Source: an uncultured Rhodobiaceae bacterium | GTDB lineage: Bacteria; Pseudomonadota; Alphaproteobacteria; Rhizobiales; TMED25 | Length of the DNA: 64,000 nt | Direction: 5' to 3' | Assembly: GCA_913045225.1 (NCBI GenBank) | Contig: CAJWPC010000001.1 | Coordinates: 223,594 to 287,593, forward strand | Shown here: piece after piece, positions 9,839 to 22,504 of the stretch | Numbering within the stretch: position 1 is the first letter of the stretch | Layout of the letters: each line of letters starts with the position of its first letter | Made by a program: the position numbers and the translations under genes | The notes under the pieces: generated by a model | Told to the model about the DNA's origin: nothing | The model's database searches: none | What the model saw: only the letters and a program-made list of their open reading frames with translations

Positions 9839-12800
9839 ATGAATCAAGATTTAACAAATGTTTTTAATCCAAACTTTTCACAATCACAAATTTTTGATCA
9901 GATAAAAATTACTATTGCATCACCTGAGAAGATGCTCTCATGGTCTTTTGGTGAAATAAAAAAACCTGAAACGATCAATTATAGAACGTTTAAACCGGAG
10001 AGAGATGGTCTATTTTGCTCGAGAATTTTTGGTCCAATAAAAGACTACGAATGTCTTTGTGGCAAATATAAGCGTATGAAGTATAGAGGGGTAATCTGTG
10101 AAAAATGTGGTGTGGAAGTCACTTTGTCGAAAGTTAGGCGTGATAGAATGGGCCATATTGAACTCGCGGCTCCTGTTGCGCACATTTGGTTTTTGAAATC
10201 ACTTCCATCAAGAATTGGACTGCTTTTAGATATGAAATTAAAAGATCTTGAGCGGGTTCTCTACTTTGAGAATTTTATAGTGATAGAGCCCGGGCTGACA
10301 CCACTAAAAGAATTACAACTGCTAACTGAAGATGAACTCCTTGCATACAAGGATGAATATGGGGATGACTCATTCACAGTTGGAATTGGCGCTGAAGCGA
10401 TACGGGATTTATTAATAGGGCTTGACCTTGAAAAGCTTGCAGAAAGTTTGAGGGTTGAAATTGACGAGTCCACCTCTGAGCTTAAACCAATAAAACTTGC
10501 AAAAAGATTAAAAGTTGTAGAGGCATTTTTAAGTTCTGGAAACAAGCCTGAATGGATGATTATGACAATTGTACCCGTCATACCACCTGAACTAAGACCT
10601 CTTGTTCCCCTAGACGGTGGTAGATTTGCAACATCTGATCTGAATGATTTATACAGAAGGGTCATAAACAGAAATAATCGTCTCAAACGCCTAATAGAGC
10701 TGAAAGCGCCCGAAATAATTATTCGTAACGAAAAGAGGATGCTCCAAGAGTCTGTTGATGCGCTATATGACAATGGAAGAAGAGGGCGTGTAATAACCGG
10801 CGCAAACAAGAGACCGTTGAAGTCACTTGCGGATATGCTGAAAGGTAAACAAGGAAGATTTAGGCAAAACCTACTTGGAAAAAGGGTTGATTACTCAGGT
10901 AGATCGGTAATTGTTACAGGTCCAACACTAAAACTACATCAATGTGGTTTGCCAAAAAGAATGGCATTAGAGTTATTTAAACCGTTTATCTACTCAAAGC
11001 TTGAAGCAAAAGGTCTATCAACAACAGTCAAACAAGCAAAAAGATTAGTTGAAAAAGAACGCCCAGAGGTTTGGGACATACTTGACGAGGTTATTAGGGA
11101 ACACCCTGTCCTTCTTAACCGTGCTCCAACACTTCATAGGCTTGGTATACAAGCATTTGAGCCAACACTAGTTGAAGGTAAGGCTATACAGTTGCATCCA
11201 CTCGTATGTTCAGCATTTAACGCTGATTTTGATGGTGACCAAATGGCAGTCCATGTTCCATTATCACTTGAGGCTCAGTTGGAAGCAAGGGTGCTGATGA
11301 TGTCAACCAATAATATACTTCATCCAGCCGATGGCTCGCCAATAATTGTTCCCAGTCAAGATATGGTCTTGGGATTATATTATCTGTCGCTTGTCAAGGA
11401 TAATGAGCCCGGAGAAGGTATGGTTTTTGGTAATATGAATGAAGTACATTACGCTCTTCAGTCAGGAATTACAACTCTTCACGCAAAAATAAAAGGAAGA
11501 TTTACAACAAAAGACGAGGATGGCAACGTAATAAAAGAAACCCATGAAACAACACCTGGCAGACTTCTCATGGGCGAGCTGCTGCCTAAATACCACTCAA
11601 TCAATTTCTCGCTTTGCAACAAGGTTATGACGAAAAAAGATATTTCAAGGATGATTGACGAAGTATACAGGCACTCAGGCCAAAAGGATACTGTTATATT
11701 CTGTGATAAAATTATGGCGCTTGGTTTTCATCATGGCTGTAAGGCCGGGATCTCATTCGGTAAAGATGACATGGTTATACCAGAAACAAAATCAAATTTA
11801 ATTGATGAAACGAACGTGTTGGTGAAAGAATATGAAAACCAATATAACGATGGTTTAATAACGCAAGGTGAAAAATATAACAAGGTGGTTGATGCTTGGG
11901 CAAAATGCACTGATAAAGTTGCTGATGAGATGATGTCAAAAATACAAGTGATTGAAGTTGAAGAAAATTCAGATAAACAAAAAGATCAAAACTCAATTTA
12001 TATGATGGCACACTCTGGTGCGCGCGGATCACCAGCTCAAATGAAGCAACTCGCAGGGATGAGGGGGCTTATGGCGAAGCCGTCTGGGGAGATTATAGAA
12101 ACTCCAATTACATCAAACTTCAAAGAAGGGTTATCAGTTCTTGAATATTTCAATTCTACCCATGGAGCTAGGAAAGGATTAGCTGACACTGCATTAAAAA
12201 CCGCAAATTCAGGCTATCTAACAAGAAGACTTGTGGATGTTGCACAAGATTGTATTATTTTAGAACGCGATTGTGGCACAGATAATGGTATCACATTGAG
12301 AAGTGTGATGGATGGTGGTGAAATTATTGTTCCTATCAGCGATAGGTTGCTTGGTAGATATTTGGCAGAAGATATAAAGGATCCATCTACAGGCAAAGTT
12401 CTATTCGATAAGGATAATATGATAGACGAGGCTTTATCCAAAGAAATAGAAGAATCTGGTATTGATGCTGTAAAAGTTAGATCTGTGCTCACCTGTGAGT
12501 CAAAAATTGGAGCCTGTGGGAGATGTTACGGCAGAGACCTTGCGAGGGGAACCTCAGTTAACGTAGGCGAAGCAGTTGGGGTTCTTGCAGCTCAATCTAT
12601 TGGAGAGCCCGGAACTCAGTTAACAATGAGGACATTTCACATTGGTGGTACTGCGCAAGTAGTAGACCAATCCTTTATTGAAAGCTCGCATGACGGTAAA
12701 ATATCTATACAAAACCCTTCACTTGCAACTGACTCAAATAACAGAGTTGTGGTCACAGGAAGAAGCCTATTGGTAGCAGTGCTCGATGAAAACGACTCTG

Positions 12801-14074
12801 AGAGATCTCAAAATAAAGTGCCTTACGGAGCACAGTTATTTGTGAAAGATGGAGAAATTGTGAAAAGAGGTCAAAGAATTGCTTCGTGGGATCCATACAC
12901 AAGACCAATATTAGCGGATGTATCTGGTAAGGTAGATTTTGAAGACTTAGTTGATGGAATATCTATTGATGAAAGGATGGACGAGTCAACAGGTATTTCA
13001 CAAAGAGTAGTAATAGATTGGAGGGGCTCAGCTCGTGGAAATGATCTACAGCCCTCTGTGCTTTTGACGCAATCAAAGTCGAAAGCAAAGTCAGAGACAA
13101 AAAAGTTTACTTTACCTGTAAATGCCATTTTGTCTGTTGAAAAAAACAATACTGTCTCTGCTGGTGATGTTCTAGCAAGGGTCCCGACGGAGAGCGCCAA
13201 AACAAAAGATATTACAGGAGGTCTACCTAGAGTTGCCGAGCTTTTTGAAGCAAGAAGGCCAAAAGACCACGCAATTATCGCTGAAATTGCGGGTACTATT
13301 GAATTTGGCAATGATTTCAAGAATAAGCGTAAAATAAGAATCATCCCAGATAATGAGGCAGATCAAGTTTGTGAGTACATGGTCCCTAAAAATATCCATC
13401 TTGAGGTTCAAGATGGAGATCAAATTGAAAAGGGTGACTTTATACTCGATGGTAACCCAGCTCCTCACGACATACTTGCCATTAAAGGGGTAGAAGAACT
13501 TGCCTCCTATTTGGTAACAGAAATTCAAGATGTCTACAGACTTCAGGGCGTGACAATCAATGATAAGCATATTGAGGTTATTGTTAGTCAAATGCTTAAA
13601 AAAGTAGAAATAATAGATCCAGGTGACTCATCCCTACTCAAGGATGAGCAGATAGATAAAATTGATTTACAAGAGCTAAATGACGAGCTTGCAAGCGCGA
13701 ACAAGAAATTAATCACCTCCCGCCCAATTTTGTTAGGGATAACAAAGGCTGCACTACAGACGCGTAGCTTTATTTCTGCCGCGTCTTTTCAAGAAACAAC
13801 AAGGGTTCTCACAGAAGCTTCCATGGTCGGAAAGTCAGATTTACTGCAAGGTCTAAAAGAGAATGTAATTGTGGGTAGGTTGATCCCGGCGGGTACTGGA
13901 AGCGCAATCAGTAAGTTGCGTCAGGTGTCTACGCATCGTGATAATCTAATTATTCAAGAGAAGCAAAAAGCTGAAGAATTGGAAGATTCCTCGGATAGCC
14001 CTGAATTACCTCCAGAGGTAGCAGAAAACGCTGCTGATGAAAGGTCGACAGATGATATCCCAGTAGACGAATAA
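9839..14074 (+). CDS. rpoC: RNA polymerase subunit beta'
   Basis: Catalytic subunit of RNA polymerase, 1411 residues. The N-terminal zinc-binding cysteines CLCGKY...CEKCGVEV (about residues 72-90) are intact. The magnesium-binding active site [12 protein letters not shown] lies near residue 461. The second zinc site [19 protein letters not shown] is near 890. The C-terminus ends in a short acidic Ser/Glu/Asp-rich tail. Transcription is expected from upstream with rpoB. Confidence 0.99.
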   Translation: MNQDLTNVFNPNFSQSQIFDQIKITIASPEKMLSWSFGEIKKPETINYRTFKPERDGLFCSRIFGPIKDYECLCGKYKRMKYRGVICEKCGVEVTLSKVRRDRMGHIELAAPVAHIWFLKSLPSRIGLLLDMKLKDLERVLYFENFIVIEPGLTPLKELQLLTEDELLAYKDEYGDDSFTVGIGAEAIRDLLIGLDLEKLAESLRVEIDESTSELKPIKLAKRLKVVEAFLSSGNKPEWMIMTIVPVIPPELRPLVPLDGGRFATSDLNDLYRRVINRNNRLKRLIELKAPEIIIRNEKRMLQESVDALYDNGRRGRVITGANKRPLKSLADMLKGKQGRFRQNLLGKRVDYSGRSVIVTGPTLKLHQCGLPKRMALELFKPFIYSKLEAKGLSTTVKQAKRLVEKERPEVWDILDEVIREHPVLLNRAPTLHRLGIQAFEPTLVEGKAIQLHPLVCSAFNADFDGDQMAVHVPLSLEAQLEARVLMMSTNNILHPADGSPIIVPSQDMVLGLYYLSLVKDNEPGEGMVFGNMNEVHYALQSGITTLHAKIKGRFTTKDEDGNVIKETHETTPGRLLMGELLPKYHSINFSLCNKVMTKKDISRMIDEVYRHSGQKDTVIFCDKIMALGFHHGCKAGISFGKDDMVIPETKSNLIDETNVLVKEYENQYNDGLITQGEKYNKVVDAWAKCTDKVADEMMSKIQVIEVEENSDKQKDQNSIYMMAHSGARGSPAQMKQLAGMRGLMAKPSGEIIETPITSNFKEGLSVLEYFNSTHGARKGLADTALKTANSGYLTRRLVDVAQDCIILERDCGTDNGITLRSVMDGGEIIVPISDRLLGRYLAEDIKDPSTGKVLFDKDNMIDEALSKEIEESGIDAVKVRSVLTCESKIGACGRCYGRDLARGTSVNVGEAVGVLAAQSIGEPGTQLTMRTFHIGGTAQVVDQSFIESSHDGKISIQNPSLATDSNNRVVVTGRSLLVAVLDENDSERSQNKVPYGAQLFVKDGEIVKRGQRIASWDPYTRPILADVSGKVDFEDLVDGISIDERMDESTGISQRVVIDWRGSARGNDLQPSVLLTQSKSKAKSETKKFTLPVNAILSVEKNNTVSAGDVLARVPTESAKTKDITGGLPRVAELFEARRPKDHAIIAEIAGTIEFGNDFKNKRKIRIIPDNEADQVCEYMVPKNIHLEVQDGDQIEKGDFILDGNPAPHDILAIKGVEELASYLVTEIQDVYRLQGVTINDKHIEVIVSQMLKKVEIIDPGDSSLLKDEQIDKIDLQELNDELASANKKLITSRPILLGITKAALQTRSFISAASFQETTRVLTEASMVGKSDLLQGLKENVIVGRLIPAGTGSAISKLRQVSTHRDNLIIQEKQKAEELEDSSDSPELPPEVAENAADERSTDDIPVDE

Positions 14075-14125
14075 AGAAGGTATATTTCATCCAAAAATAT
14101 TGAGTATTGATTAAGTAAATAATGC

Positions 14126-14154
14126 TTGACGATTAGCTTACGAAGAAGTATTGT
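14126..14154 (+). promoter_or_regulatory. Strong sigma-70-like promoter for rpsL-rpsG-fusA
   Basis: TTGACG (14126-14131) and TATTGT (14149-14154) with an exact 17-bp spacer lie in the 174-bp rpoC-rpsL gap. The predicted start near 14161 leaves a leader of about 88 nt before rpsL. Confidence 0.7.
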
Positions 14155-14162
14155 CCGAACAT

Positions 14163-14202
14163 CTAAACCAATAGGCTGTATGTTTAGGCTTAGACGCTAT
14201 TG
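14163..14202 (+). promoter_or_regulatory. Structured rpsL leader: possible pseudoknot or switching helices
   Basis: CTAAAC (14163-14168) pairs with GTTTAG (14182-14187). The loop sequence CAATAG (14169-14174) pairs with CTATTG (14197-14202). The two helices interlock, so they form either an H-type pseudoknot or two alternative folds, almost exactly at the predicted transcript 5' end. Autoregulation by S7 or S12 is conceivable but is inference. Confidence 0.45.
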
Positions 14203-14248
14203 GGACGCAAAACAAAAGATAGTGTAGACGAAAGGAAAACTGGTTGAT

Positions 14249-14620
14249 ATGCCAACTATTAATCAACTACTACGAAAACCACGGAAGCCGCAAATAAAGC
14301 GAAATAAAGTACCTGCTATGGAAGCTTGCCCTCAGAAAAGAGGCGTTTGCACAAGGGTATACACTACGACACCAAAAAAACCAAATTCTGCACTACGAAA
14401 AGTCGCACGGGTCAGGCTATCTAATGGATTTGAAGTCACAAGTTATATCCCTGGTGAAGGTCATAATCTGCAAGAGCATTCAGTTGTTTTAATCCGAGGA
14501 GGTAGAGTAAAAGATTTACCTGGTGTGCGCTATCACATTGTCAGGGGTGTTCTTGACACTCAAGGCGTCCAAGACCGTAAACAGCGTAGATCAAAATACG
14601 GCGCAAAGAAACCCAAATAG
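14249..14620 (+). CDS. rpsL: 30S ribosomal protein S12
   Basis: Decoding-centre protein, 123 residues. [17 protein letters not shown] and [13 protein letters not shown] are conserved, with the lysines equivalent to E. coli K43 and K88 retained, so the protein looks streptomycin-sensitive in type. First gene of the str operon, behind its own promoter and leader. Confidence 0.99.
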   Translation: MPTINQLLRKPRKPQIKRNKVPAMEACPQKRGVCTRVYTTTPKKPNSALRKVARVRLSNGFEVTSYIPGEGHNLQEHSVVLIRGGRVKDLPGVRYHIVRGVLDTQGVQDRKQRRSKYGAKKPK

Positions 14621-14629
14621 GAGCAATAA

Positions 14630-15100
<471 letters not shown>

Positions 15101-15117
15101 GTAAATAGAGGTGTACG

Positions 15118-17193
15118 ATGGCAAGATCTAATCCAATTGAAGAATATAGAAATATCGGAATAATGGCACACATCGATGCCGGAAAAACAACTACTACTGA
15201 GAGAATTCTGTATTATACGGGAAAAAGTCATAAAATTGGGGAAGTGCATGATGGTGCCGCAACCATGGATTGGATGGAACAGGAGCAAGAGCGTGGTATT
15301 ACCATAACCTCAGCAGCAACTACCACCTACTGGAATGGTAAAAGAATAAATATCATTGATACGCCCGGGCACGTTGATTTCACAATTGAGGTGGAGAGGT
15401 CTCTCAGAGTGCTAGATGGCGCAATAGCGCTCCTAGACGCAAATGCTGGTGTTGAACCACAAACAGAGACGGTATGGAGGCAGGCTAATAAATATAATGT
15501 TCCAAGAATGATATTTGTAAACAAAATGGATAAAATTGGCGCAGACTTTGATAGATCCGTTGAAATGGTAAAAGAAAGGCTTGGTGCCAAGCCATTAGTA
15601 TTACAAATCCCAATAGGATCTGAGTCAAGCTTAAAAGGCGTGGTAGACTTAATTGAGATGCGAGCCATAATATGGGAAGATGAAAGTTTGGGTGCGAAGT
15701 TTAACTATGAAGATATACCAAGTGATTTACAAGATAAAGCATCGAAGTGTCGTGAAGAGATGATTGAAACAGTTGTTGAGCTTGATGAGTCGGCAATGGA
15801 AAAATATCTAGAAGGCGAAGAACTTGATATATTAACAATCAAATCACTCATCAGAAAGGGAACATGCGCAAACGAGTTTTATCCGGTATTCTGTGGATCT
15901 GCATTTAAAAATAAGGGAGTCCAGCCACTACTTGATGGCGTTCTGGATTACTTACCTTCACCGATGGACGTTGAGAGAATAAAAGGCATTGACCTAAAAA
16001 CAGAAGAAGAGATTATGGTTCAATCATCTGATAGTGAAAAAGTATCTCTATTGGCATTCAAAGTTATGAATGATCCTTTCGTGGGATCACTGACATTTTG
16101 TAGAGTATATTCGGGTAAGGTTGAAAGCGGGATGCAGCTACTAAATTCAGTAAAAGATAAAAAGGAAAGAGTTGGAAGAATGCTGCTTATGCATTCCAAT
16201 TCAAGGGAAGATATCAAAGAGGCATATGCTGGGGATATTGTAGCTTTAGCTGGTTTAAAACTCACAACAACCGGGGACACGCTATGCGATCCTTCCTACC
16301 CTGTTGTCTTAGAAAGAATGGAGTTCCCTGAGCCTGTAATCGAAATTGCAGTTGAACCAAAAACAAAAGGTGACCAAGAAAAAATGGGTGCAGCACTTGC
16401 AAGGCTTGCTCAGGAAGACCCATCTTTCCGCGTGGCGTCTGATGATGAGTCTGGTCAAACAATTATAAAAGGAATGGGAGAGCTGCACTTAGATATCCTC
16501 GTTGACAGGATGAAAAGAGAGTTCAAGGTTGACGCAAATATTGGTGCACCTCAGGTTGCTTATCGTGAGACAATCACGAAGCCTTCTGATGTAGACTATA
16601 CACACAAGAAGCAATCAGGTGGCGCAGGGCAATTTGCAAGAGTGAAAATGACAATTAGCCCAGGGGAACCGGGAACAGGCTTTGTTTTCGAAAACAAAAT
16701 AGTTGGTGGAGCAATCCCAAAAGAATATATTCCAGGTGTCGAGAAGGGAATTGCATCTGTATTAGATAATGGGGTGTTAGCTGGGTTTCCTCTGCTGGAT
16801 ATAAACGTTGTGCTCCATGATGGCGCATTTCATGATGTTGACTCATCAGTAATGGCATTTGAGATTGCAGGGCGAGCGGCTTTCCGTGAGGCTGCCCAAT
16901 CAGCAGCACCGAAACTATTGGAGCCAATCATGGATGTAGAAGTTGTAACTCCAGAAGAATATATGGGGGATGTTATTGGGGACCTTAATTCACGTCGAGG
17001 GCAAATTGCTGGCACAGAGTCAAGATCAAATGATACTGTTATAAAATCAAAAGTGCCACTTGCGAACATGTTTGGTTATGTGAGTCATTTGAGGTCTATG
17101 AGTCAGGGTCGTGCACAATTTACGATGCAGTTTGATCATTATGAGCAAGTTCCGCAGGCTGTTTCAGATCAAGTTATCGCCAAGTATGCTTAG
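15118..17193 (+). CDS. fusA: Translation elongation factor G
   Basis: GTPase driving translocation and, with RRF, ribosome recycling. At 691 residues it is full length. It has the P-loop [12 protein letters not shown] (residues about 17-28), [14 protein letters not shown] and [10 protein letters not shown], followed by domains II-V ending in the [15 protein letters not shown]-type block ([17 protein letters not shown]). Unlike many proteobacteria, fusA is followed directly by rpsJ (17 bp), not by a tuf gene. Confidence 0.99.
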   Translation: MARSNPIEEYRNIGIMAHIDAGKTTTTERILYYTGKSHKIGEVHDGAATMDWMEQEQERGITITSAATTTYWNGKRINIIDTPGHVDFTIEVERSLRVLDGAIALLDANAGVEPQTETVWRQANKYNVPRMIFVNKMDKIGADFDRSVEMVKERLGAKPLVLQIPIGSESSLKGVVDLIEMRAIIWEDESLGAKFNYEDIPSDLQDKASKCREEMIETVVELDESAMEKYLEGEELDILTIKSLIRKGTCANEFYPVFCGSAFKNKGVQPLLDGVLDYLPSPMDVERIKGIDLKTEEEIMVQSSDSEKVSLLAFKVMNDPFVGSLTFCRVYSGKVESGMQLLNSVKDKKERVGRMLLMHSNSREDIKEAYAGDIVALAGLKLTTTGDTLCDPSYPVVLERMEFPEPVIEIAVEPKTKGDQEKMGAALARLAQEDPSFRVASDDESGQTIIKGMGELHLDILVDRMKREFKVDANIGAPQVAYRETITKPSDVDYTHKKQSGGAGQFARVKMTISPGEPGTGFVFENKIVGGAIPKEYIPGVEKGIASVLDNGVLAGFPLLDINVVLHDGAFHDVDSSVMAFEIAGRAAFREAAQSAAPKLLEPIMDVEVVTPEEYMGDVIGDLNSRRGQIAGTESRSNDTVIKSKVPLANMFGYVSHLRSMSQGRAQFTMQFDHYEQVPQAVSDQVIAKYA

Positions 17194-17210
17194 AAAAAGA
17201 TAGGAAAATA

Positions 17211-17519
17211 ATGCAAGGTCAAAATATAAGAATAAGGTTGAAGGCATACGATCACAGATTGTTGGACACATCAACAACTGAAATTGTAAATACAGCCAAA
17301 AGAACGGGAGCAAATGTTCGTGGTCCGATACCTTTGCCTCGTCGTATTGAAAAATTTACTGTTTTGCGTGGTCCTCATATTGACAAGAAAAGTCGCGAGC
17401 AATTTGAAATCAGAACATACAAAAGGCTTCTTGATATTGTAGATCCTACGCCTCAAACTGTAGATGCTCTTATGAAACTAGATCTATCCGCGGGCGTAGA
17501 TGTGGAAATAAAATTATAG
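17211..17519 (+). CDS. rpsJ: 30S ribosomal protein S10
   Basis: The 102-residue protein has the family pattern [16 protein letters not shown] and [20 protein letters not shown]10 also works as NusE in antitermination. First gene of the S10 operon, joined to fusA with only 17 bp between, so str and S10 genes are probably read through. Confidence 0.99.
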   Translation: MQGQNIRIRLKAYDHRLLDTSTTEIVNTAKRTGANVRGPIPLPRRIEKFTVLRGPHIDKKSREQFEIRTYKRLLDIVDPTPQTVDALMKLDLSAGVDVEIKL

Positions 17520-17532
17520 GTAGAAGAAATTT

Positions 17533-18498
17533 ATGAGAGTTGGTTTAATAGCAGAAAAAGTTGGAATGATGAGGGTCTTTACAGAAAAAGGTCAACACAT
17601 ACCTGTGACTGTTTTATCACTCGCTGGTTGTCAGGTTGTTTCTCATAAAACAATTGAGAATGATGGTTATGCTGCCATCCAAATAGGTGCTGGCGTCCCA
17701 AAGGTTAAAAACATCACAAAGCCAATGCGAGGTCACTTTGCCAAAAATAAGGTAGAACCAAAATCAAAATTAGTGGAATTTAGAATTGATGAAGGTAACT
17801 TCATCCAGATTGGACTCCAGATGAAGCCAGATCACTTTGTTCCCGGTCAGAAAGTCGATGTAACTGGAACTAGTATTGGTAAAGGCTTTGCTGGGGCAAT
17901 GAAAAGGCATAACTTCTCTGGATTAAGGGCTTCGCATGGAGTTTCGATAAGTCACCGTAGTCACGGATCAACGGGACAATGTCAAGATCCAGGAAAGGTA
18001 TTTAAAGGAAAGAAAATGGCAGGACATATGGGTGCTGCAAAAGTCACAGTTCAAAACCTTTCAATTTATTCAGTTGATAATGAAAGAGGGCTTATTTTTA
18101 TACATGGTGCCGTTCCTGGACACAAGGGTGGCTGGGTCACGATACGTGATGCAATTAAAATCAAGTCAAATATTGAATTACCAACACCGGGTAGCTTCAT
18201 AGACCCCAATGCACCAAAGCAGGAAAGTACGCCGAAAGAGGCAACTGATGATTTAACGACGCAAGATCATTCAGTCCAAGAGGAGAGTACTGAACCATCT
18301 AATCAAGAGTTGGTCGATAATGATACCCCTGATAATAAAATGGAAGAAAATACCAGTGAAGTTTCAGAAGAAAATGAAGCAAATCAGGTGCCAGCTGTAG
18401 AGGTAGAAGCGGCCAATACCGACGAAGTTGCTCCTGAAGATGAAGAAAATAGTGATGAGCTAGATATAAAAAAAGATGATAATGGTGATAGCAAATGA
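17533..18498 (+). CDS. rplC: 50S ribosomal protein L3 with long acidic C-terminal tail
   Basis: Residues 1 to about 225 are a normal L3 ([61 protein letters not shown]), which sits near the peptidyl transferase centre. Residues about 230-321 are an extra, low-complexity tail with 32 Asp/Glu against 5 Lys by my count. Typical bacterial L3 is about 205-240 residues. The stop overlaps the rplD start (ATGA), so the tail is genuinely in frame and translationally coupled. Its function is unknown. Confidence 0.97.
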   Translation: MRVGLIAEKVGMMRVFTEKGQHIPVTVLSLAGCQVVSHKTIENDGYAAIQIGAGVPKVKNITKPMRGHFAKNKVEPKSKLVEFRIDEGNFIQIGLQMKPDHFVPGQKVDVTGTSIGKGFAGAMKRHNFSGLRASHGVSISHRSHGSTGQCQDPGKVFKGKKMAGHMGAAKVTVQNLSIYSVDNERGLIFIHGAVPGHKGGWVTIRDAIKIKSNIELPTPGSFIDPNAPKQESTPKEATDDLTTQDHSVQEESTEPSNQELVDNDTPDNKMEENTSEVSEENEANQVPAVEVEAANTDEVAPEDEENSDELDIKKDDNGDSK

Positions 18499-19118
18499 AG
18501 ATTAACGTAATTGACATTTCATCAAAAGCATCGGGGACAACAAATCTGAGTGATGCTATATTTGGGCTGGAGCCGCGGAAAGATATCCTTCATAGAACTG
18601 TAGTCTATCAGCTTGCAAAGAAACGTGCCGGAACACACAAGGTAAAAAATAGAGCAGAAATAACTGCTACAACAAAAAAAATGTATAAGCAAAAAGGAAC
18701 GGGAAGTGCAAGACACGGGTCAAAAAAAGTACCACAATTTAGAGGTGGGGGGCGTGCTTTTGGGCCTCATCCAAGAGACCACTCAATAAAATTAACGAAA
18801 AAGTTTAGAAAATTAGCTCTTAGACATGCACTATCTTCAAAACTTAAAGATGGTAATATCGTTATTCTAAGTGAAGCAAAGCTCAGCAAGCCAAAAACAT
18901 CGTTACTTGTAAAAAATTTACAAAAATTGGCTGTTGACTCAGCTCTCTTTATAGATGCTAAGGAGTTTGATAAAAATTTTGAATTGGCAACGATGAATAT
19001 CCCAAATATCGATATTCTTCCAGTTCAGGGTATCAATGTATATGACATGCTAAAAAGAGATAAGCTTTTCATAACAAAGGCAGCCCTCAAAGAGATAGAA
19101 GGTCGGTTAAATGAATAA
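18495..19118 (+). CDS. rplD: 50S ribosomal protein L4
   Basis: Exit-tunnel protein, 207 residues. The tunnel-loop region [21 protein letters not shown] and [12 protein letters not shown] are typical. It overlaps rplC by 4 bp and rplW by 8 bp. In E. coli L4 represses the S10 operon; no S10 leader of that type is visible here. Confidence 0.98.
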   Translation: MKINVIDISSKASGTTNLSDAIFGLEPRKDILHRTVVYQLAKKRAGTHKVKNRAEITATTKKMYKQKGTGSARHGSKKVPQFRGGGRAFGPHPRDHSIKLTKKFRKLALRHALSSKLKDGNIVILSEAKLSKPKTSLLVKNLQKLAVDSALFIDAKEFDKNFELATMNIPNIDILPVQGINVYDMLKRDKLFITKAALKEIEGRLNE

Positions 19119-19410
19119 TATTGATTTATATGACGTTATAAGAAATCCGGTTATCACAGAGAAGGCGACTTTAATATCGGAGAATGGTCAAGTAATCTTC
19201 GATGTCTCAAAGGGTGCCACCAAAGCGCAAATAAAAGAGGCAATCGAAACGCTTTTCAAAGTAAAGGTCAAGTCTGTGAATACCTTGATAAGAAAAGGGA
19301 AAGTCAAGAGATTTAGGGGAAGATTAGGAAAAAGATCGGATATTAAAAAAGCGATAGTATCTCTTGAAGATGGTCAAAATATTGACTTTACAACAGGTTT
19401 AAGTGGATAG
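19111..19410 (+). CDS. rplW: 50S ribosomal protein L23
   Basis: Tunnel-exit protein that docks SRP and trigger factor. The 99-residue protein has [11 protein letters not shown] at the N-terminus and the basic loop [22 protein letters not shown]. It overlaps the end of rplD by 8 bp and rplB follows after 6 bp. Confidence 0.98.
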   Translation: MNNIDLYDVIRNPVITEKATLISENGQVIFDVSKGATKAQIKEAIETLFKVKVKSVNTLIRKGKVKRFRGRLGKRSDIKKAIVSLEDGQNIDFTTGLSG

Positions 19411-19416
19411 AAAGAC

Positions 19417-20253
19417 ATGGCATTAAAATCATACAAACCCAATACACCAGGACAACGCGGACTCGTATTAGTATCACGTGATAGCCTTTGGTCAGGTAAG
19501 CCTGAGAAAACATTGACTGTCGGTCTATCAAAATCTGGAGGTCGAAATAATAAAGGAAGAGTAACTGCAAGAAGGCGTGGCGGAGGCCATAAGCGCTTAT
19601 ATAGGATGATTGATTTCAAGAGAAACCATTTTGAGATACCGGCAAAAGTTGAAAGAATTGAATATGATCCAAATAGATCAGCGTTCATTGCCCTTTTATT
19701 GTATGATGATGGAAAAAAATCATATATTCTTGCGCCCCAAAGATTGGCGGTTGGAGATACAGTTGTTTCTAGTGCCAAAGCTGATATTAAGCCGGGTAAC
19801 GCATTACCTCTTGCTAATATCCCTGTTGGTACGATAATACACAATGTCGAGCTCAAACCCGGAAAAGGCGGACAAATTGCAAGATCTGCGGGGACATACG
19901 TACAGTTAGTTGGTAGGGACCAATCATACTCAATACTAAGATTAAACTCCGGTGAACAGCGTATGACTCGCTCTGAATGCATGGCCACAATCGGAGCCGT
20001 ATCAAATCCTGATAATAAAAATATTAAATTGGCGAAAGCAGGAAGATCACGTTGGCTCGGTAGACGACCATCGGTTAGAGGTGTGGCAATGAATCCAATA
20101 GATCATCCGCACGGTGGAGGTGAAGGCAAAACATCAGGTGGTAGGCACCCAGTTACACCTTGGGGTAAGCCAACGAAGGGTAAGAAAACAAGAACAAATA
20201 AGACAACTGATAGACTGATTCTCAGAAGCAGGCATTTGAAAAAGAAAAGGTAA
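19417..20253 (+). CDS. rplB: 50S ribosomal protein L2
   Basis: Primary 23S rRNA-binding protein near the peptidyl transferase centre. The 278-residue protein has [19 protein letters not shown] near residue 38 and the C-terminal [19 protein letters not shown] with the conserved histidine. A 204-aa antisense ORF across it is a codon-bias shadow. Confidence 0.99.
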   Translation: MALKSYKPNTPGQRGLVLVSRDSLWSGKPEKTLTVGLSKSGGRNNKGRVTARRRGGGHKRLYRMIDFKRNHFEIPAKVERIEYDPNRSAFIALLLYDDGKKSYILAPQRLAVGDTVVSSAKADIKPGNALPLANIPVGTIIHNVELKPGKGGQIARSAGTYVQLVGRDQSYSILRLNSGEQRMTRSECMATIGAVSNPDNKNIKLAKAGRSRWLGRRPSVRGVAMNPIDHPHGGGEGKTSGGRHPVTPWGKPTKGKKTRTNKTTDRLILRSRHLKKKR

Positions 20254-20260
20254 TTTATAG

Positions 20261-20539
20261 ATGGCGCGTTCAGTATGGAAAGGACCCTTTGTTGATGGGT
20301 ATTTGCTTAAGAAAGCAGAAACAGCAAGAGCATCAGGAAGAAATGATGTTATTAAGATCTGGTCAAGAAGATCAACGATACTTCCGCAATTTGTAGGTTT
20401 AACATTTGGTGTTCACAATGGGCAAAAGCATATACCAGTTCTTGTAACAGAGGAAATGGTGGGACGTAAATTTGGCGAATTTTCGCCAACTAGGACATAC
20501 TATGGTCATCTAGCCGATAAGAAAGCGAAAAGGAAGTAA
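20261..20539 (+). CDS. rpsS: 30S ribosomal protein S19
   Basis: Head protein of the small subunit, 92 residues. It begins [18 protein letters not shown] and contains the [16 protein letters not shown] and [16 protein letters not shown] signatures. It sits 7 bp after rplB and 2 bp before rplV. Confidence 0.99.
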   Translation: MARSVWKGPFVDGYLLKKAETARASGRNDVIKIWSRRSTILPQFVGLTFGVHNGQKHIPVLVTEEMVGRKFGEFSPTRTYYGHLADKKAKRK

Positions 20540-20541
20540 TT

Positions 20542-20913
20542 ATGGCAGCGAAATTACAAGATGGAATGGCTTTGGCGACAACTAAAAATCTCAAAATTAG
20601 CATGCAGAAACTTAACTTGGTTGCTGCGATGATAAGAGGCAAAAAAGTAGAGAAAGCCATGAATGATCTTCAATTTTCAAGGAAGAGAATTGCTCAGGAT
20701 GTACTAAAGACCCTAAAGTCGGCCGTTGCAAATGCCGAAAATAACCATAATCTTGATATTGATGAATTGTACGTAAATGAGGCATATGTTGGAAAAAACC
20801 TTGTACTAAAGAGATGGAAAGCAAGGGCGCGAGGTCGTGTTGGTCGAATTAAAAAACCATTTAGTCAAATAACCGTTGTTGTAAAACAGCAAGAAAATGA
20901 GGAAAGCAAATAA
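20542..20913 (+). CDS. rplV: 50S ribosomal protein L22
   Basis: The 123-residue protein has a globular domain plus the beta-hairpin reaching into the exit tunnel ([21 protein letters not shown]). Its stop overlaps the rpsC start (TAATG), indicating translational coupling. Confidence 0.98.
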   Translation: MAAKLQDGMALATTKNLKISMQKLNLVAAMIRGKKVEKAMNDLQFSRKRIAQDVLKTLKSAVANAENNHNLDIDELYVNEAYVGKNLVLKRWKARARGRVGRIKKPFSQITVVVKQQENEESK

Positions 20914-21611
20914 TGGGACAGAAGGTTTCACCAGTAGCTTTAAGGCTTGGAATAAATAGGACTTGGGACTCTCGTTGGTATGCTGAGAAAAACGAATATC
21001 CGAAACTATTAATGGAAGATCGTAAGATTAGAGCGCTAGTTAATAGTCTTAAATCAACAGCAGCAATATCAAAAATTGTTATTGAGCGCCCGCATAAGAA
21101 GTGTAATGTCACTATATATTCTGCAAGACCTGGTATACTAATTGGTAAAAAGGGATCAGATATTGAGCTAATAAAAACTAAAATCCAAAAAATTACAAAT
21201 ACCGAAGTTTCAATAAATATTCTTGAAGTTAAAAAGCCTGAAATTGATGCTACATTGGTGGCAGAGTCTATTGCGCAACAACTTGAGAGGCGTGTAGCGT
21301 TCAGAAGAGCAATGAAAAGGGCTGTCCAAACCGCTCTGAGAATGGGTGCCGGGGGGATAAGGATAAATTGTGGTGGAAGGCTCGGTGGGGCTGAAATAGC
21401 AAGAACTGAGTGGTATAGAGAAGGGCGTGTTCCACTTCACACACTCAGGGCAAATGTTGATTATGGAGTCGCAACAGCACAGACAACCTATGGCGCTATC
21501 GGGATAAAAGTCTGGATTTTTAAAGGTGAAATACTAGAACACGACCCAATGGCCCAAGAAAAAAGCATCACTGGTTCGCAAGATCAATCAAGAAATCAAA
21601 GACCAGAATAA
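20913..21611 (+). CDS. rpsC: 30S ribosomal protein S3
   Basis: mRNA-entry protein, 232 residues. It begins [16 protein letters not shown]. It contains a KH domain with [12 protein letters not shown] (about residue 70) and the C-terminal [27 protein letters not shown] block. The C-terminus ends in a short polar tail. Confidence 0.99.
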   Translation: MGQKVSPVALRLGINRTWDSRWYAEKNEYPKLLMEDRKIRALVNSLKSTAAISKIVIERPHKKCNVTIYSARPGILIGKKGSDIELIKTKIQKITNTEVSINILEVKKPEIDATLVAESIAQQLERRVAFRRAMKRAVQTALRMGAGGIRINCGGRLGGAEIARTEWYREGRVPLHTLRANVDYGVATAQTTYGAIGIKVWIFKGEILEHDPMAQEKSITGSQDQSRNQRPE

Positions 21612-21623
21612 GGGATAACACTC

Positions 21624-22043
21624 ATGTTACAACCAAAAAAGACTAAATTTAGAAAAATGCATAAAGGCAGGATTAGCGGTAACGCTAAAGGAGGATTTGC
21701 ATTGAATTTTGGTTCGTATGGTCTTAAATCTCTCGAGCCTTCTAGGGTAACGGCAAGGCAAATTGAGGCTGCGAGAAGGGCAATGACGAGACACATGAAA
21801 AGAGCTGGAAGAGTTTGGATAAGGATTTTTCCTGATGTTCCTGTATCCAAAAAACCCACTGAAGTTAGAATGGGTAAGGGTAAAGGTTCTGTAGAATTTT
21901 GGGCAGCAAAAGTAAAGCCAGGAAGAATGATGTTTGAAATTGATGGCGTACCACTTGATGTTGCAAGAGAAGCATTATCACTTGCCGCTGCAAAGCTACC
22001 GGTCAAGTGTAAGTTTGTTTCTAGATTAGGCGATACAAATTAG
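21624..22043 (+). CDS. rplP: 50S ribosomal protein L16
   Basis: Helps position A-site tRNA. The 139-residue protein begins [19 protein letters not shown] and has [26 protein letters not shown], including the arginine region hydroxylated in E. coli L16 (RMGKGKG). Standard spc/S10 neighbour order. Confidence 0.99.
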   Translation: MLQPKKTKFRKMHKGRISGNAKGGFALNFGSYGLKSLEPSRVTARQIEAARRAMTRHMKRAGRVWIRIFPDVPVSKKPTEVRMGKGKGSVEFWAAKVKPGRMMFEIDGVPLDVAREALSLAAAKLPVKCKFVSRLGDTN

Positions 22044-22054
22044 GAATGTAAGCA

Positions 22055-22258
22055 ATGAAAACAATTGAAATTAGAGAGTTATCAGCAGATCAAATTAGTG
22101 ACGAACTAATTAAATACAAGAGAGAGCAACTCAACCTTCGCTTTCAAAGATCTAGTGGTCAACTTGATAATACTGCAAGAGTTAAAGAGGTAAGAAGAAC
22201 AATTGCCAAACTTAAAACAATTCAAAATGAAAAAAATAAATTACAGGAGAAGAAATAA
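22055..22258 (+). CDS. rpmC: 50S ribosomal protein L29
   Basis: Small helical protein at the tunnel exit, 67 residues, with [24 protein letters not shown]. The stop TAA overlaps the ATG of rpsQ by one base. Confidence 0.97.
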   Translation: MKTIEIRELSADQISDELIKYKREQLNLRFQRSSGQLDNTARVKEVRRTIAKLKTIQNEKNKLQEKK

Positions 22259-22482
22259 TGCCAAAGAGAATACTCTCAGGTGTTGTAGAAAATAATAGCC
22301 AAGATAAGACAGTTGTTGTGCGTGTTGAACGTCGATTTATTGATCCCTTATTGAAGAAAACTGTAAGAAGGTCAAAAAAATATCATGCTCATGATGAGGA
22401 AAATAAACATAACATAGGTGATGAGGTTCGGATTCAAGAATCAAAGCCATATTCAAAGTTAAAAAAATGGATAGTCATATAG
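22258..22482 (+). CDS. rpsQ: 30S ribosomal protein S17
   Basis: OB-fold primary 16S rRNA binder, 74 residues. It has [21 protein letters not shown] and the [23 protein letters not shown] signature. It is translationally coupled to rpmC. Confidence 0.98.
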   Translation: MPKRILSGVVENNSQDKTVVVRVERRFIDPLLKKTVRRSKKYHAHDEENKHNIGDEVRIQESKPYSKLKKWIVI

Positions 22483-22504
22483 AAATCAGAAGGAATAGAA
22501 ACCA

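Noticed and set aside
10261-10809. 182-aa minus-strand ORF opposite rpoC
   Set aside because: Serine-rich translation typical of antisense reading of a conserved gene.
19374-19988. 204-aa minus-strand ORF opposite rplB
   Set aside because: Shadow of L2 codon usage; no ribosome site or family motif.
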